From Apostichopus japonicus (taxonomy: Eukaryota; Echinodermata; Holothuroidea; Aspidochirotida; Stichopodidae), in the NCBI RefSeq assembly GCF_037975245.1, contig NC_092563.1, forward strand, positions 14,742,001 through 14,806,000: a DNA stretch of 64,000 nucleotides, written 5' to 3'. The notes beneath the pieces were generated by a model. That model was given only the letters and a program-made list of their open reading frames with translations. It was not told the origin of the DNA and did no database searches. A program made the position numbers and the translations under genes. This document shows positions 63,895 to 64,000 of this stretch, in pieces (positions within the stretch are counted from its first letter, which is position 1; each line of letters starts with the position of its first letter).

Positions 63895-64000
63895 CTGCAA
63901 GATAATTTTAGAAATCAGTATATGTTAATAAATCATGAAAAATTTGTTGTCATGCACAGAAGGGCGGATATATATGGCGTTTTGTACTTGTGGCGAGACT

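Larger units (their letters stand above)
58235..64000 (-). repeat. Right arm of a large inverted duplication
   Basis: Pairs in reverse with about 49380-56519. It continues past the window edge. Arm-specific differences: the left arm has extra DNA at about 50845-51890 and 55102-55808 and a longer (TAT)n run, and the (AT)n arrays differ in length. Confidence 0.92.

Overview
The window is animal nuclear DNA: AT-rich, with long introns, GT-AG splice sites, dense microsatellites and many small transposon-derived repeats. It most likely comes from a non-chordate deuterostome, probably an echinoderm. The main reason is the first gene, a classical cadherin that keeps the non-chordate extracellular layout (cadherin repeats, then a primitive-cadherin/NC region, EGF and laminin-G modules, then a catenin-binding tail), a type known from sea urchin and other invertebrate deuterostomes. 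The species cannot be fixed from the sequence alone.

Layout. (1) 1-32198, plus strand: the 3' part of the cadherin gene. I reconstruct 22 exons that stay in one frame for 1,669 codons plus a stop; the upstream exons lie off the left edge. (2) 32199-40290: the cadherin 3' UTR, then intergenic DNA with AT microsatellites, a LINE tail and two hAT-like insertions. (3) 40296-54928, plus strand: a complete 11-exon gene for a 263-residue calbindin/calretinin-family protein with six EF-hands (five canonical loops, the sixth degenerate), with a TATA-like promoter and a poly(A) signal. (4) 56520-58230: a spacer. (5) 58235 to the right edge, minus strand: an inverted, tail-to-tail second copy of the calbindin gene. 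Exons 6-11 are intact and the 5' half lies off the window.

The most notable observation is the pair of calbindin copies. Across the six shared exons I count by hand 38 nucleotide differences in 414, about 33-34 of them amino-acid-changing and 4-5 silent, while stretches of adjoining intron and 3' UTR differ by only about 3-5%. The exons look more diverged than the introns, the pattern expected from diversifying selection or from conversion that homogenised only non-coding DNA. An assembly join of two haplotypes has to be excluded.

The introns hold several mobile-element families whose ends and target duplications can be read directly: a ~380-bp hAT-like MITE (four copies, two with perfect 8-bp target duplications), a ~360-bp TTAA-flanked piggyBac-like MITE (two copies), a tRNA-derived SINE (five copies), a 1.57-kb hAT-like element with subterminal AATCGG repeats, other hAT-like elements sharing one internal module, and decayed LINE fragments. 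No CRISPR arrays, rRNA or functional tRNA genes were seen. The two gene families have no known shared pathway; cadherin acts at the plasma membrane in adhesion, and the calbindins are cytosolic calcium buffers or sensors.
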